14,946 nt of DNA from Candidatus Sabulitectum sp. (GTDB taxonomy: Bacteria; Fermentibacterota; Fermentibacteria; Fermentibacterales; Fermentibacteraceae): contig JAGLDB010000026.1 of assembly GCA_023145935.1 (NCBI GenBank), positions 1-14,946 of the forward strand, given 5' to 3'. The translations under genes and the position numbers were made by a program. The first letter of the stretch is position 1; every line of letters begins with the position of its first letter. The notes below the pieces were generated by a model that had not been told where the DNA came from, did no database searches, and was given only the letters and a program-made list of their open reading frames with translations. Shown one piece after another: positions 1 to 7,175 of this stretch.

Positions 1-612
1 AAACATGCTGAAGATGAATCCGGGAAAGTTCTTTCTTCTGTCTGCGAAAAGAAGAAGCAGAAGAATGATCAGCCCTCCCAGAGAACTGTAAAGCTGTGCA
101 GGATGTATTGCTGCACCGCCGAAAACAGAATAAGGAAGAGACCCGGAAGGAAAGGAAACACCTATGGAACAACTGGTTTCAGAGCCGAAACAACACCCGT
201 TATAAAAGCACCCTACCCTGGTTATAAAGATGCCGAGAGCAAAGGACGGGATAACAGCATCCACAAAGTGCCACAATGGCCACCCTTTCTTCAGTATCCA
301 GACGAACCCCACGATCATTGCCAGGATCACACCGCCAAGCATGCTCAAGCCGTACAAACCATTCCAGAATGCTACGATGGCAAGTGGATCACCTGCGTAC
401 TGCTCCATGTGGGTAACAACATAAAAAACTCTTGAACCAATAATGGCAGCAGCCATTATCCATATGCTGAGATTAACGGTTTCATCCCCGGGAATCCCCA
501 GTTTGAGAGCCCTGCGAGACGCAAGTTTCACTCCAAGCAAAAAAGAAATGGCAAGCATCAACCCATAGCTGTTTATGGGCAGTGAGCCTATTTTGAAAAG
601 AATCGGATGCAT
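1..612 (-). CDS. lgt: Prolipoprotein diacylglyceryl transferase, C-terminus cut off by window edge
   Basis: Lgt moves a diacylglyceryl group from phosphatidylglycerol to the lipobox cysteine of prolipoproteins in the inner membrane. Only the first 204 codons are present; the frame is open to base 1, so the C-terminal part is missing. Visible features are the N-terminal MHPILFKIGSLPINSYGLML segment (family: periplasmic face followed by a helix with a Y-G motif), several hydrophobic helices, the signature region around residues 138-151 (RVGCFYNGCCFG, the cysteine-rich variant of the usual GRxGNFxNGE motif) and HPAQLYSS near residue 175. The ATG at 612-610 follows a GAAGGGG ribosome-binding site. 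It lies 269 bases downstream of rodA on the same strand. It may act on the lipoprotein-like product encoded at 6190-6969. Identification is by motif recognition and is firm. Confidence 0.9.
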   Translation of the reverse strand, partial: MHPILFKIGSLPINSYGLMLAISFLLGVKLASRRALKLGIPGDETVNLSIWIMAAAIIGSRVFYVVTHMEQYAGDPLAIVAFWNGLYGLSMLGGVILAMIVGFVWILKKGWPLWHFVDAVIPSFALGIFITRVGCFYNGCCFGSETSCSIGVSFPSGSLPYSVFGGAAIHPAQLYSSLGGLIILLLLLFADRRKNFPGFIFSMF

Positions 613-641
613 ATTCCCCTTCAATCTATCTGGTTTAACAA

Positions 642-656
642 ATGCTCCAAGAGCAT
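642..656 (-). promoter_or_regulatory. Small hairpin in the lgt leader, possible weak terminator or attenuator
   Basis: ATGCTC and GAGCAT form a perfect 6-base stem around a 3-base loop. On the minus strand the stem is followed by TTTGTT, so it resembles a weak intrinsic terminator about 225 bases past the rodA stop and 30 bases before the lgt start. The stem is short and not GC-rich, so termination is uncertain. No convincing sigma-70 promoter for lgt was found in the rest of the 613-881 gap. Confidence 0.3.
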
Positions 657-789
657 GTCAGAGTAAGCAACATTACCATAAACAAGGCACTCCCCTGGGT
701 AGCACGGGAATAGAACACTGGCATTTATAACAACACAAACAACCACAATCCGCGCGTATTACCGTCAAATAGCACTGCTATACTCTTTA

Positions 790-803
790 AATTCGCACGA
801 ATT
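790..803. repeat. 14-base interrupted palindrome in the rodA-lgt gap
   Basis: AATTCG and CGAATT are perfect inverted copies separated by CA. It lies in the 269-base non-coding gap between rodA and lgt. This could be a protein-binding dyad or chance, as the arms are AT-rich. Nothing else clearly recognisable was seen in this gap. Confidence 0.3.
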
Positions 804-881
804 ATGACTCAAGCCTGTGGCGTAACTACACAGCGCTTATTGTCAGACACACTCCTATGATAATGAAGAGACGGGTTACTG

Positions 882-2075
882 TCAGTAACTGCGCCAGTTC
901 CTTATCACATTGTATGAAAAGCCCAGTAGCAACATTTCTGTGATCAAATGACTGCCTCCGTAGGTGATTAGAGGCAGCGGAAGACCAGTAACCGGCATCA
1001 TTCCAAGTGTCATCCCTACATTAACAACAACATGAATAATAATAAATATTGCAGTTCCTGCACCCAGCATTGAATTGAACTGGTTCAAAGAACGCCTTGC
1101 ACCATCCAGAATTCTCCATGCGAGTATCGAGTAAAGAATAAGAAGGAAAAGACTTCCGATGAATCCCCATTCCTCTGCCCATACAGAGAAAACAAAGTCA
1201 GTGTGTCTTGCTGGAAGAAATGCAAGTTCGTTCTGACTTCCATTCAAAAAACCCTGACCTGTAACCCCGCCTGAACCAATTGCAACTTTGGACTGAATAA
1301 CATTCCATCCAGCACCGTAAGGGTCAGCTTCCGGGTTAAGAAAAGTTGTAAGTCTGGCCTGCTGGTATGGGCGAAGAAGACCCCATGCTGACGGTGTAAC
1401 TGCAGCGATAATGCTTGTCATAACCAGAAAGAATACCCATCTTCCAGCCTTTGAATCCGACCGGTAAAGAACCCAGCAGAGAACAGCTGTGAAAATCATC
1501 CATGAAGTAAATTTGATGGATGAGACTGCAGCAGACAGCGGGCTAAGGAAAAGAAAAATCCAGCCAAACCCAAAGCCCGCCCAGTAGATCATTCCCAGAA
1601 TGATCATAACTATAGCCGCAGCAGTACCAAGATCCGGTTCAAGAAAGGTTAATATTGTCAGTACCCCAACCGCAAGAAGATAGAGAGGTACCCCACCGGC
1701 TACAGACTCTTTTCTAAGAGCTGGAAGCCACCTTGCGGATAAAACTATTACGGTCAATTTGGCAATTTCTGAAGCTTGAATATTCAATGGCCCGATCTGA
1801 AGCCATCTGCCTGCGGGACCTGCTCCGAAAAAGATTGTCAGCAGAAGAAGAACAAAAGAAACACCATACAGGAACGGTGCCGACTCCTCCAGGAATCTCA
1901 AAGGGAATACCGAGGCACCCATGAAAATCACAACTCCAGCCAGCATGAAGAACAGCTGATGAACAAATAGATTCTTCTGAGATCCCGAAGCTGAATAAAC
2001 ATTCAAAAGTCCAATAATAAGAAGAAGAAACAGAGGCACAACAAACAGCCAGTCTACCCTGTCATTCTGCCTCAT
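882..2075 (-). CDS. rodA: RodA, SEDS-family peptidoglycan glycosyltransferase
   Basis: RodA polymerises lipid II into glycan strands in the inner membrane during cell elongation, working with the transpeptidase PBP2. The 397-residue protein is strongly hydrophobic, with about ten membrane segments as in the family. Signatures: GRWLQIGPLNIQASEIAKL at 89-107, EPDLGTA at 146-152, PEADPYGAGWNVIQSKVAIG at 248-267 (the loop carrying the aspartate known to be essential in RodA, here D251), QNELAFLPARHTDFVFSVWA at 281-300 and the C-terminal MPVTGLPLPLITYGGS segment. The start overlaps the end of the PBP2 gene by 14 bases and has a GGAG sequence inside that gene, so translation is probably coupled. 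It is the last gene of the mreB-mreC-mreD-mrdA-rodA cluster. FtsW is the main alternative, but the position after PBP2 favours RodA. Confidence 0.94.
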   Translation of the reverse strand: MRQNDRVDWLFVVPLFLLLIIGLLNVYSASGSQKNLFVHQLFFMLAGVVIFMGASVFPLRFLEESAPFLYGVSFVLLLLTIFFGAGPAGRWLQIGPLNIQASEIAKLTVIVLSARWLPALRKESVAGGVPLYLLAVGVLTILTFLEPDLGTAAAIVMIILGMIYWAGFGFGWIFLFLSPLSAAVSSIKFTSWMIFTAVLCWVLYRSDSKAGRWVFFLVMTSIIAAVTPSAWGLLRPYQQARLTTFLNPEADPYGAGWNVIQSKVAIGSGGVTGQGFLNGSQNELAFLPARHTDFVFSVWAEEWGFIGSLFLLILYSILAWRILDGARRSLNQFNSMLGAGTAIFIIIHVVVNVGMTLGMMPVTGLPLPLITYGGSHLITEMLLLGFSYNVIRNWRSY

Positions 2076-3783
2076 GGGAAATCTCCAGTATCTTCATGAT
2101 GATCCCTGCGGCCACCGGCCCTGCTACAGCTCCGCCATGTCCGCCATTTTCTATGATAACAGCAAAGGCAACCGGTATCGGCTCTTCTATGTACCCGTTT
2201 ACCCATGCATGGTCTTCATTGGGTCCGTTTTCAGCTGTACCCGATTTTCCGAAGACCTGTACAGGAAGGGATCCCATTGAACGGTGCAGAGTGCCGCGAT
2301 TTGATTCAACAGCCAGTCTCATACCCTCCCTGACAATTCTGTATGTCTCCTCAGAAGTGTTCGTCTCCCAGGTTGCATCTGAGAATGGCTCGTTCTTCAA
2401 TACCGTCAGTGGTGGAAGTTCTCCACCGGAAGCTATCAATGCTGCGGTAACAGCAATTTGAAGCGGTGTAGCAAGCACCTCTCCCTGTCCGATGGAAGCG
2501 ATCATAAGATTGCCAAGCCCCCATCCACCCTGACCGAACAGATCGTTCAACATCTCTCTGGTGGGCAGTGCACCTGAAACTTCTCCTGGCAGGATTCCTG
2601 TCACAGGCGCTCCCATCCCGTATCCATGTGCAAATTCCGCCATTTCATCCATATCGCCAAGCATACTTGTTCTGTAAAAATAGGTATCACATGACTGGGT
2701 CAGTGCTCCTGTGATGTTAAGCCTTCCGTGGGTACCCCAGCATCTGAAATCGCTTCCTGCAAAATGAAATGTGCCATAGCATGGATCCGGCATTGTGTTT
2801 TCATCCACAATTCCAGATTCGAGCAGCCATGCAGCAGAAACTATTTTGAATGTGGAGCCCGGGGGATATGCGGTAGCCCATGCCCTGTTCAGAAGAGGTT
2901 TTCCGGGATCATTGATTATACCTTTCCAGGATTCAGACGAAATACCTCCAATGAACAGATTGGTATCATAGCCCGGAACAGAGGACAAAGCTAAAATTTC
3001 CCCGGTTCTGTAGTTGATGACCACAGCTGCTCCAGGGTGGCCTGTTGCAATTATAAGAGAATCAGCTGCAAGTTGAATTCTGCTGTCCACCGTGAGCTCT
3101 ATATCCTCTCCTGGATCAGGCTCCACATCCCCCCCCTGAAATCTCTCAACTATTCTTCCATGTGCGTCAACAACCTCGCGGATAACACCATGTTCTCCCA
3201 TCAGTCTGTTGTTAAAAATTCTTTCCAGCCCGGTTCTACCGGAAAGTTCACCCTCAAAAATACGGGTGCTGTCCGCCAGACCAACATACCCCACCATGTG
3301 ACAGAAAGAGATGCCAAGTGGATACCTTCTTCTGGGTAGAACATCCACCGACACTCCTCCAAGACGGTAAAGATTATCTGCAATTCGTCCAACCTCTTCA
3401 ACTCGCAGGCCACTGCTTATCTGTGTAGACCTGTATGGGTTCAAATCTGCAGCTTCCAGTCTTCTCCCAAGTTCATCCGGATCCATACGAAGAAGGCTTC
3501 CAAGAAGCTCGGTATTCACAGAGTCAAACTCAACACTAACCAGGGAAACTGTGAACGCAGGCAGGTTGTCTGCCAGTACAACCCCATTCCTGTCTCGAAT
3601 AATTCCCCTGGGAGCAGGAAGCACAACAGATCGAATATGATTCCTGGATGAAAGCTCCCGGTAATAATCACCTTCAATGATCTGAAGTTCAACCAGTTTG
3701 CCCGCAAGCAAAATAAAAACAATGGCGATTATTATCAACAGTGAACGATACGGCTTTTCGCTGAAAGAAAAAACCGATCTCAT
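2062..3783 (-). CDS. mrdA: Penicillin-binding protein 2, cell-elongation DD-transpeptidase
   Basis: PBP2 cross-links peptidoglycan in the periplasm during lateral wall growth and pairs with RodA. The 573-residue protein has one N-terminal membrane anchor (about 13-33), a dimerisation or pedestal region starting at RGIIRDRNGVVLADN (59-73), and a transpeptidase domain from about 245 onward. Catalytic motifs are complete: STFK at 310-313 with nucleophile Ser310, SCD at 364-366 (the SxN/SxD motif), and KSGTAE at 513-518. EDHAWVNGY (523-531) matches the PBP2 consensus after the KSG motif. The ATG overlaps the mreD stop by 4 bases (ATGA). A run of eight G on the coding strand (3129-3136) encodes Gln216-Gly-Gly-Asp. 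The similar FtsI/PBP3 is less likely given the mreD and rodA neighbours. Confidence 0.95.
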   Translation of the reverse strand: MRSVFSFSEKPYRSLLIIIAIVFILLAGKLVELQIIEGDYYRELSSRNHIRSVVLPAPRGIIRDRNGVVLADNLPAFTVSLVSVEFDSVNTELLGSLLRMDPDELGRRLEAADLNPYRSTQISSGLRVEEVGRIADNLYRLGGVSVDVLPRRRYPLGISFCHMVGYVGLADSTRIFEGELSGRTGLERIFNNRLMGEHGVIREVVDAHGRIVERFQGGDVEPDPGEDIELTVDSRIQLAADSLIIATGHPGAAVVINYRTGEILALSSVPGYDTNLFIGGISSESWKGIINDPGKPLLNRAWATAYPPGSTFKIVSAAWLLESGIVDENTMPDPCYGTFHFAGSDFRCWGTHGRLNITGALTQSCDTYFYRTSMLGDMDEMAEFAHGYGMGAPVTGILPGEVSGALPTREMLNDLFGQGGWGLGNLMIASIGQGEVLATPLQIAVTAALIASGGELPPLTVLKNEPFSDATWETNTSEETYRIVREGMRLAVESNRGTLHRSMGSLPVQVFGKSGTAENGPNEDHAWVNGYIEEPIPVAFAVIIENGGHGGAVAGPVAAGIIMKILEISHEAE

Positions 3784-4259
3784 ATGGTTTCTCTGCTTCG
3801 TGTTCCCGCCAGGAGGGAAATGCCCAGATATACCAGAAGCGGAAAGAGAATTCTCGGTACGATCATAAAAGTGAAAGCACTGAATCCGCTTCCCACAGGT
3901 CTTGCTGCCATAAAGACAAAAAACAGATCAGAGAATATCGATGCCATTAGAGCATTCATTAAAAAAGTCATTTCGTGTGCCCCGGTGGTTATCTGCAGTA
4001 TTCTTCCAGACAGAGCAATCCCGGAAAGCATGGCAAGCGAGCTTACACCAGGAGGTTGATGAAGAAGAATATCTATGACAAAACCGCTCCAGAATGCACC
4101 TTCCAGTGACCAGTAATCCGAATCGGAGAGAGAAAGGTACACAAGAACCGGAACAAGAACAGCTGGAGCAACTACAACCCTTCCCAGTGTCACTTCAAGA
4201 AGAAACTGCACTGCTATAACCACTGAAACAATCACCCATCCACGAAGATGGTTCTTCAT
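3780..4259 (-). CDS. mreD: MreD, rod-shape-determining membrane protein
   Basis: MreD is a small inner-membrane protein of the elongasome that works with MreC to activate PBP2-RodA. The 159-residue product is almost entirely hydrophobic, with about five or six membrane segments. The central GFVIDILLHQPPGVSSLAML segment (60-79) corresponds to the conserved G-x(3)-Dhh...PhG motif of the family. Sequence conservation in MreD is low, so the call also relies on its place between mreC and mrdA, each with a 4-base ATGA overlap. Length is normal for the family. Confidence 0.87.
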   Translation of the reverse strand: MKNHLRGWVIVSVVIAVQFLLEVTLGRVVVAPAVLVPVLVYLSLSDSDYWSLEGAFWSGFVIDILLHQPPGVSSLAMLSGIALSGRILQITTGAHEMTFLMNALMASIFSDLFFVFMAARPVGSGFSAFTFMIVPRILFPLLVYLGISLLAGTRSRETI

Positions 4260-4999
4260 TCCGGATGATCCTCGGAGATCAGGATCAATACCTCGTCAAC
4301 TCTCTCGAAATCAACCGCCGGACTCACTGCAAGAGAAAGATCCAGCCCTCTGCCCCCCTCTGATATGTCAACAACTCTACCCACGACCAGTCCTTCAGGG
4401 TAAACCCCTCCAAATCTGCTGGTAAGAACAATCTCACCTACTTCGGGATCCGCTGAGCTGTCTACATACTGAAGTCGGAGTCTTCCCCCTGACTCTGAGC
4501 CTAGAATACCAAGCGATCCGGTAGTAGCAGTTATGCAGCTCACATGAATAGCAGGGCTTGTAATAGGGACAACTGTAGAGCTGCTCGATTCTACAGCGGT
4601 AATGATGCCTACAAGACCGCTGCTGCTTATGCAGACAGCTCCATTGTAAACACCATGATCGGATCCACGATCAATCACAAGATCTCCCCTGATCAGCCCC
4701 TCTGACCGGTACATTACCCTTCCAACCATTGCTGTAACATCGGGTATCCTGATGTAATTCAACATTGAACGGTACAACCTGCTTTTTGCTGCCATCTCTC
4801 TGAGCTCTGCGTTCTCAAGCATTAATTTCACCGACAGGGAAAGATAATCAGAATTCGCAGTGTCGCTTTCTGAAAAAAACATAGATGCGAATTTTGATCC
4901 CAGAATAGAACCGCCAACACCGAGAACAGACGGACCCAGGAACAAAAGAGCCACTGCTGCTGCAATGTTCCATACCAGTCTTACATCACGGTTTCTCAT
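4256..4999 (-). CDS. mreC: MreC, periplasmic scaffold of the elongation complex
   Basis: MreC is anchored in the inner membrane and contacts PBP2 in the periplasm, linking MreB filaments to wall synthesis. The 247-residue protein has an N-terminal membrane segment (about 9-30), a short predicted coiled-coil stretch rich in Leu, Glu and Arg (about 52-80), and the beta-rich MreC domain, with VIDRGSDHGVYNGAVCISSS at 108-127 and PEGLVVGRVVDI near 200 as typical signatures. It is near the short end of the family range. The ATG comes one base after the mreB stop. No clear separate ribosome-binding site is seen, so translational coupling to mreB is likely. It overlaps mreD by 4 bases. Confidence 0.92.
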   Translation of the reverse strand: MRNRDVRLVWNIAAAVALLFLGPSVLGVGGSILGSKFASMFFSESDTANSDYLSLSVKLMLENAELREMAAKSRLYRSMLNYIRIPDVTAMVGRVMYRSEGLIRGDLVIDRGSDHGVYNGAVCISSSGLVGIITAVESSSSTVVPITSPAIHVSCITATTGSLGILGSESGGRLRLQYVDSSADPEVGEIVLTSRFGGVYPEGLVVGRVVDISEGGRGLDLSLAVSPAVDFERVDEVLILISEDHPE

Positions 5000-5000
5000 A

Positions 5001-6053
5001 TCAGTTGATCAGCAGTTTGCGATACCTGTAAAGATCGGAAAGAATGATACCTGCCCCGAGCACGGTACAAGACAGAGGGTTGTCTGCTATTCTAATGGGA
5101 AGGCCTGTCTCCCTGGTAAGAAGAACATCAAGACCGCGAAGAAGCGCACCGCCTCCTGTAAGAACTATTCCACGATTAACAATGTCTCTGCCCAACTCTG
5201 GAGGAGTTCTCTCCAGGCCTTGCTGTACCGCCTGTATGATTGCGTTAACTGGTTGCTGAAGTGCCGATCGTATCTGGCTTGCCTTTACTACTGTTGTCTT
5301 GGGGACACCGTATGTAGCATCCATTCCACTGACCTCTTCTTCCCTGGTATCTTCATCCAGCATGGATCCCAGCTTTATTTTAACCATCTCAGCCGTTCGT
5401 TCACCTATAAGAAGGTAAGCAGTCTTCTTCATATAATTAATGATGGCTTCATTCATTTCATCACCGCCGACCCTGATAGAACTGTCCGCTGCGATGGAAT
5501 TAAGACTGACCACAGCAACTTCTGTGGTGCCGCCGCCAATATCAACAACCATGTTGCCAACGGCAGACTCAACGGGAAGCCCTACACCAACTGCAGCGGC
5601 AAGTGGTTCCGGTACAAGAAGTACCTCCCTTGCACCAGCCCTCTCAAGTGATGAGCGAACAGCATTAACCTCAACCTCGGTAATTCCGCTTGGCACACAG
5701 ACAAGAACTCTGGGCCGCATGGAAAATCGTTTGGTCTGGGACCGCTCGAAAAACAGTCTCAACATTGCCATGGTTGCAGTAGCTTCTTTGATCACACCGT
5801 CTTTCAAAGGGCGCACCACCGATATATCCGGACCAGTTCTGCCCAGCATTGATTTGGCTTCCGAGCCGACTGCAAGAACATTTCCCGTGTCTCTCTCTAT
5901 GGCAATTACACTGGGCTCTTCAAGAACGATACCTCTGTCCAGCTGATGAATAACAGTATTGGCTGTGCCAAGATCTATGGCCATTGCAGAGGAAAACATT
6001 CCAGCTCCGCTGGAGTTGTCCGAACCTGTTAACCTGGCAAAAAAGTTCCTCAT
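5001..6053 (-). CDS. mreB: MreB, actin-like cell-shape protein
   Basis: MreB forms ATP-dependent filaments under the inner membrane that guide elongation-mode wall synthesis. With the chosen start it is 350 residues. Actin-fold signatures: DLGTANT (27-33, phosphate 1), CVPSGITEVE (119-128), VVDIGGGTTEVAVV (169-182, phosphate 2) and GIVLTGGGALLRGL (295-308, adenosine). Three in-frame ATGs compete. The one at 6089 gives 362 residues but sits only about 15 bases from the likely transcription start. The one at 6053 gives MRNFFARL, an amphipathic N-terminus like those that bind membrane in other MreBs. The one at 5999 gives 332 residues and has the best ribosome-binding site (GGAG, 5-base spacing). 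I chose 6053. It heads the mreBCD-mrdA-rodA cluster. Confidence 0.96.
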   Translation of the reverse strand: MRNFFARLTGSDNSSGAGMFSSAMAIDLGTANTVIHQLDRGIVLEEPSVIAIERDTGNVLAVGSEAKSMLGRTGPDISVVRPLKDGVIKEATATMAMLRLFFERSQTKRFSMRPRVLVCVPSGITEVEVNAVRSSLERAGAREVLLVPEPLAAAVGVGLPVESAVGNMVVDIGGGTTEVAVVSLNSIAADSSIRVGGDEMNEAIINYMKKTAYLLIGERTAEMVKIKLGSMLDEDTREEEVSGMDATYGVPKTTVVKASQIRSALQQPVNAIIQAVQQGLERTPPELGRDIVNRGIVLTGGGALLRGLDVLLTRETGLPIRIADNPLSCTVLGAGIILSDLYRYRKLLIN

Positions 6054-6110
6054 CCCATTATTTTCAATCTCCCGATGTAGAATCAGCATGTTTACGCTGG
6101 TAACGCAGGC

Positions 6111-6139
6111 TATATACTACTTGGTGAATCAGATGAAAA
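6111..6139 (-). promoter_or_regulatory. Candidate sigma-70 promoter for mreB
   Basis: On the minus strand, TTTTCA (6139-6134) and TATATA (6116-6111) are separated by 17 bases. The -10 is good and the -35 weak. Transcription would start near 6104, leaving about 50 bases of leader before the preferred mreB start at 6053. Just upstream, AAAAGGG-type sequences occur twice, 15 bases apart (6136-6158), which could be a binding site for a regulator. Confidence 0.4.
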
Positions 6140-6175
6140 GGGGTTACCTCAAAAGGGTATGTATTTAACCTTTCT

Positions 6176-6194
6176 GTTAACTGAAAGAGTTAAC
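6176..6194. promoter_or_regulatory. Perfect hairpin at the end of the lipoprotein gene, before mreB
   Basis: GTTAACT and AGTTAAC form a perfect 7-base stem with a 5-base loop, overlapping the stop codon of the 6190-6969 gene. It is not GC-rich and no T-run follows on the minus strand, so it is not a standard intrinsic terminator. It could be an operator for the mreB promoter about 40 bases downstream, an mRNA-stability stem, or chance. Confidence 0.4.
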
Positions 6195-6969
6195 GGATTG
6201 GAAGAGCAAAGCATGACTTCCAGAATCCGTAGTCAGTTCCTACTGTATCAACCGGAACCGGTACAACCATATTCCACACAGAGCTCTGCGGTTCTCTCTG
6301 AACATCATAGCTTCTTATCCGGACAACCGAATTCACAGATGAAGACCGCAATCGCCACTCCATAGGCCATGCGTTGAATTCATCATGCCACGAGGAGGCG
6401 GTTACCTCCAGTGAGAAGTCTCCCGCGTCAAAGAGGGGAAATATTTCTGAATGTTCCAATGAAACAACCGCTGTGTCTAAACCTGCCGGAGAAAGAAAAT
6501 ACCACCGGTTATCTTCCCGGGAAGTCGTATCGCTGGACGCAACCATTTTCCACTGAACAGGCACAGCTGGAAAACCGGTTCTCATTAAGGATATTACTGC
6601 GTAAACATCAAGCAAACCACTTCCCGCAGGCATACCACCAGCGAAAAAGAATGCAGTGGCCTCTTCCGGGTGGTAGAGCAGGCAACCGGATGAATCAAGA
6701 AGAAGTGATATCAACGGAGAACCGTCGGGACCACAGAAATCAGCCCTGACCGCTGGGATGGATCTGGATGCCCATATGAGCAATGGCCCTGAAAAAACCT
6801 GATTCCTACCCTCAAGCCTTGCTCTCCCTCTCAAGAGAAAATGATCAGTGTTTTCCCACTGCCATGCAGCTCGGGCAGCATACGAAGATACATCATCAGA
6901 CCTGGAAACTATTCCATGCACGCAGGCGGTGGACAACAGGAATAGAAAAAACGCAAAACCGCTTCGCAT
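6190..6969 (-). CDS. Putative secreted or outer-membrane lipoprotein, LolB/LolA-like
   Basis: No family is recognised with certainty. The 259-residue product begins with a hydrophobic signal (MRSGFAFFLFLLSTAC). Cys16 could be lipidated, but the lipobox is imperfect because Ser, not Leu, is at -3. The mature part is rich in beta-type alternation and aromatic residues. Its opening layout (helix with WQWENTDHFLLRGRARL, then short strands containing VRADFCGPDGSPLISLLLD) resembles the LolA/LolB and DUF4292 type of half-barrel that binds lipid or lipoprotein. This resemblance is by eye only. Its start shares one base with the stop of the 68-residue gene (TAATG), so it is co-transcribed and probably coupled. 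Standing before mreB suggests an envelope role; a fold comparison would decide. Confidence 0.75.
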   Translation of the reverse strand: MRSGFAFFLFLLSTACVHGIVSRSDDVSSYAARAAWQWENTDHFLLRGRARLEGRNQVFSGPLLIWASRSIPAVRADFCGPDGSPLISLLLDSSGCLLYHPEEATAFFFAGGMPAGSGLLDVYAVISLMRTGFPAVPVQWKMVASSDTTSREDNRWYFLSPAGLDTAVVSLEHSEIFPLFDAGDFSLEVTASSWHDEFNAWPMEWRLRSSSVNSVVRIRSYDVQREPQSSVWNMVVPVPVDTVGTDYGFWKSCFALPIR

Positions 6970-7175
6970 TAGATGTTGTACTGTTTCTCCAGTGCAATAA
7001 TACGGTTTTCTGTGGCAAGCTCACTTCTGTACAACTTCCGCCTCTTAAGTATTGGCTGAGCCTTAGCCTCTGGAACCTTCTTCAGTAAATTGTCCAGCAT
7101 TTTAAGAGCCTTTACTCTATCTCCGTCTTTTGCTGTCTTGTCAATCTGTTTAACAATGTCACTCAACTTTGCCAT
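6969..7175 (-). CDS. Small helical protein of unknown function (68 residues)
   Basis: Not recognised. The sequence is Lys-, Leu- and Ala-rich and has no membrane segment. It appears to form two or three amphipathic helices (about 4-14, 19-32 and 37-64) that may pair like a single TPR-type hairpin. The start overlaps the end of the PHP gene by 17 bases, with an AAGG ribosome-binding site 7 bases before the ATG, and the stop shares one base with the lipoprotein start. This tight packing between two real genes, plus balanced coding composition, argues that it is translated. A cytoplasmic adaptor role is possible but unsupported. Confidence 0.75.
   Translation of the reverse strand: MAKLSDIVKQIDKTAKDGDRVKALKMLDNLLKKVPEAKAQPILKRRKLYRSELATENRIIALEKQYNI

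Noticed and set aside
875..889. 15-base palindrome GTTACTG-T-CAGTAAC over the rodA stop codon as a terminator
   Set aside because: The centre is one base, so the stem needs inner pairs opened, the arms are AT-rich, and no T-run follows on the minus strand.
4860..5651. Long plus-strand open frame (263 codons) across mreC and mreB
   Set aside because: It lies antisense to two certain genes, its translation has no recognisable domain and an unlikely composition (rich in Cys, Ser and Tyr), and no ribosome-binding site precedes it.
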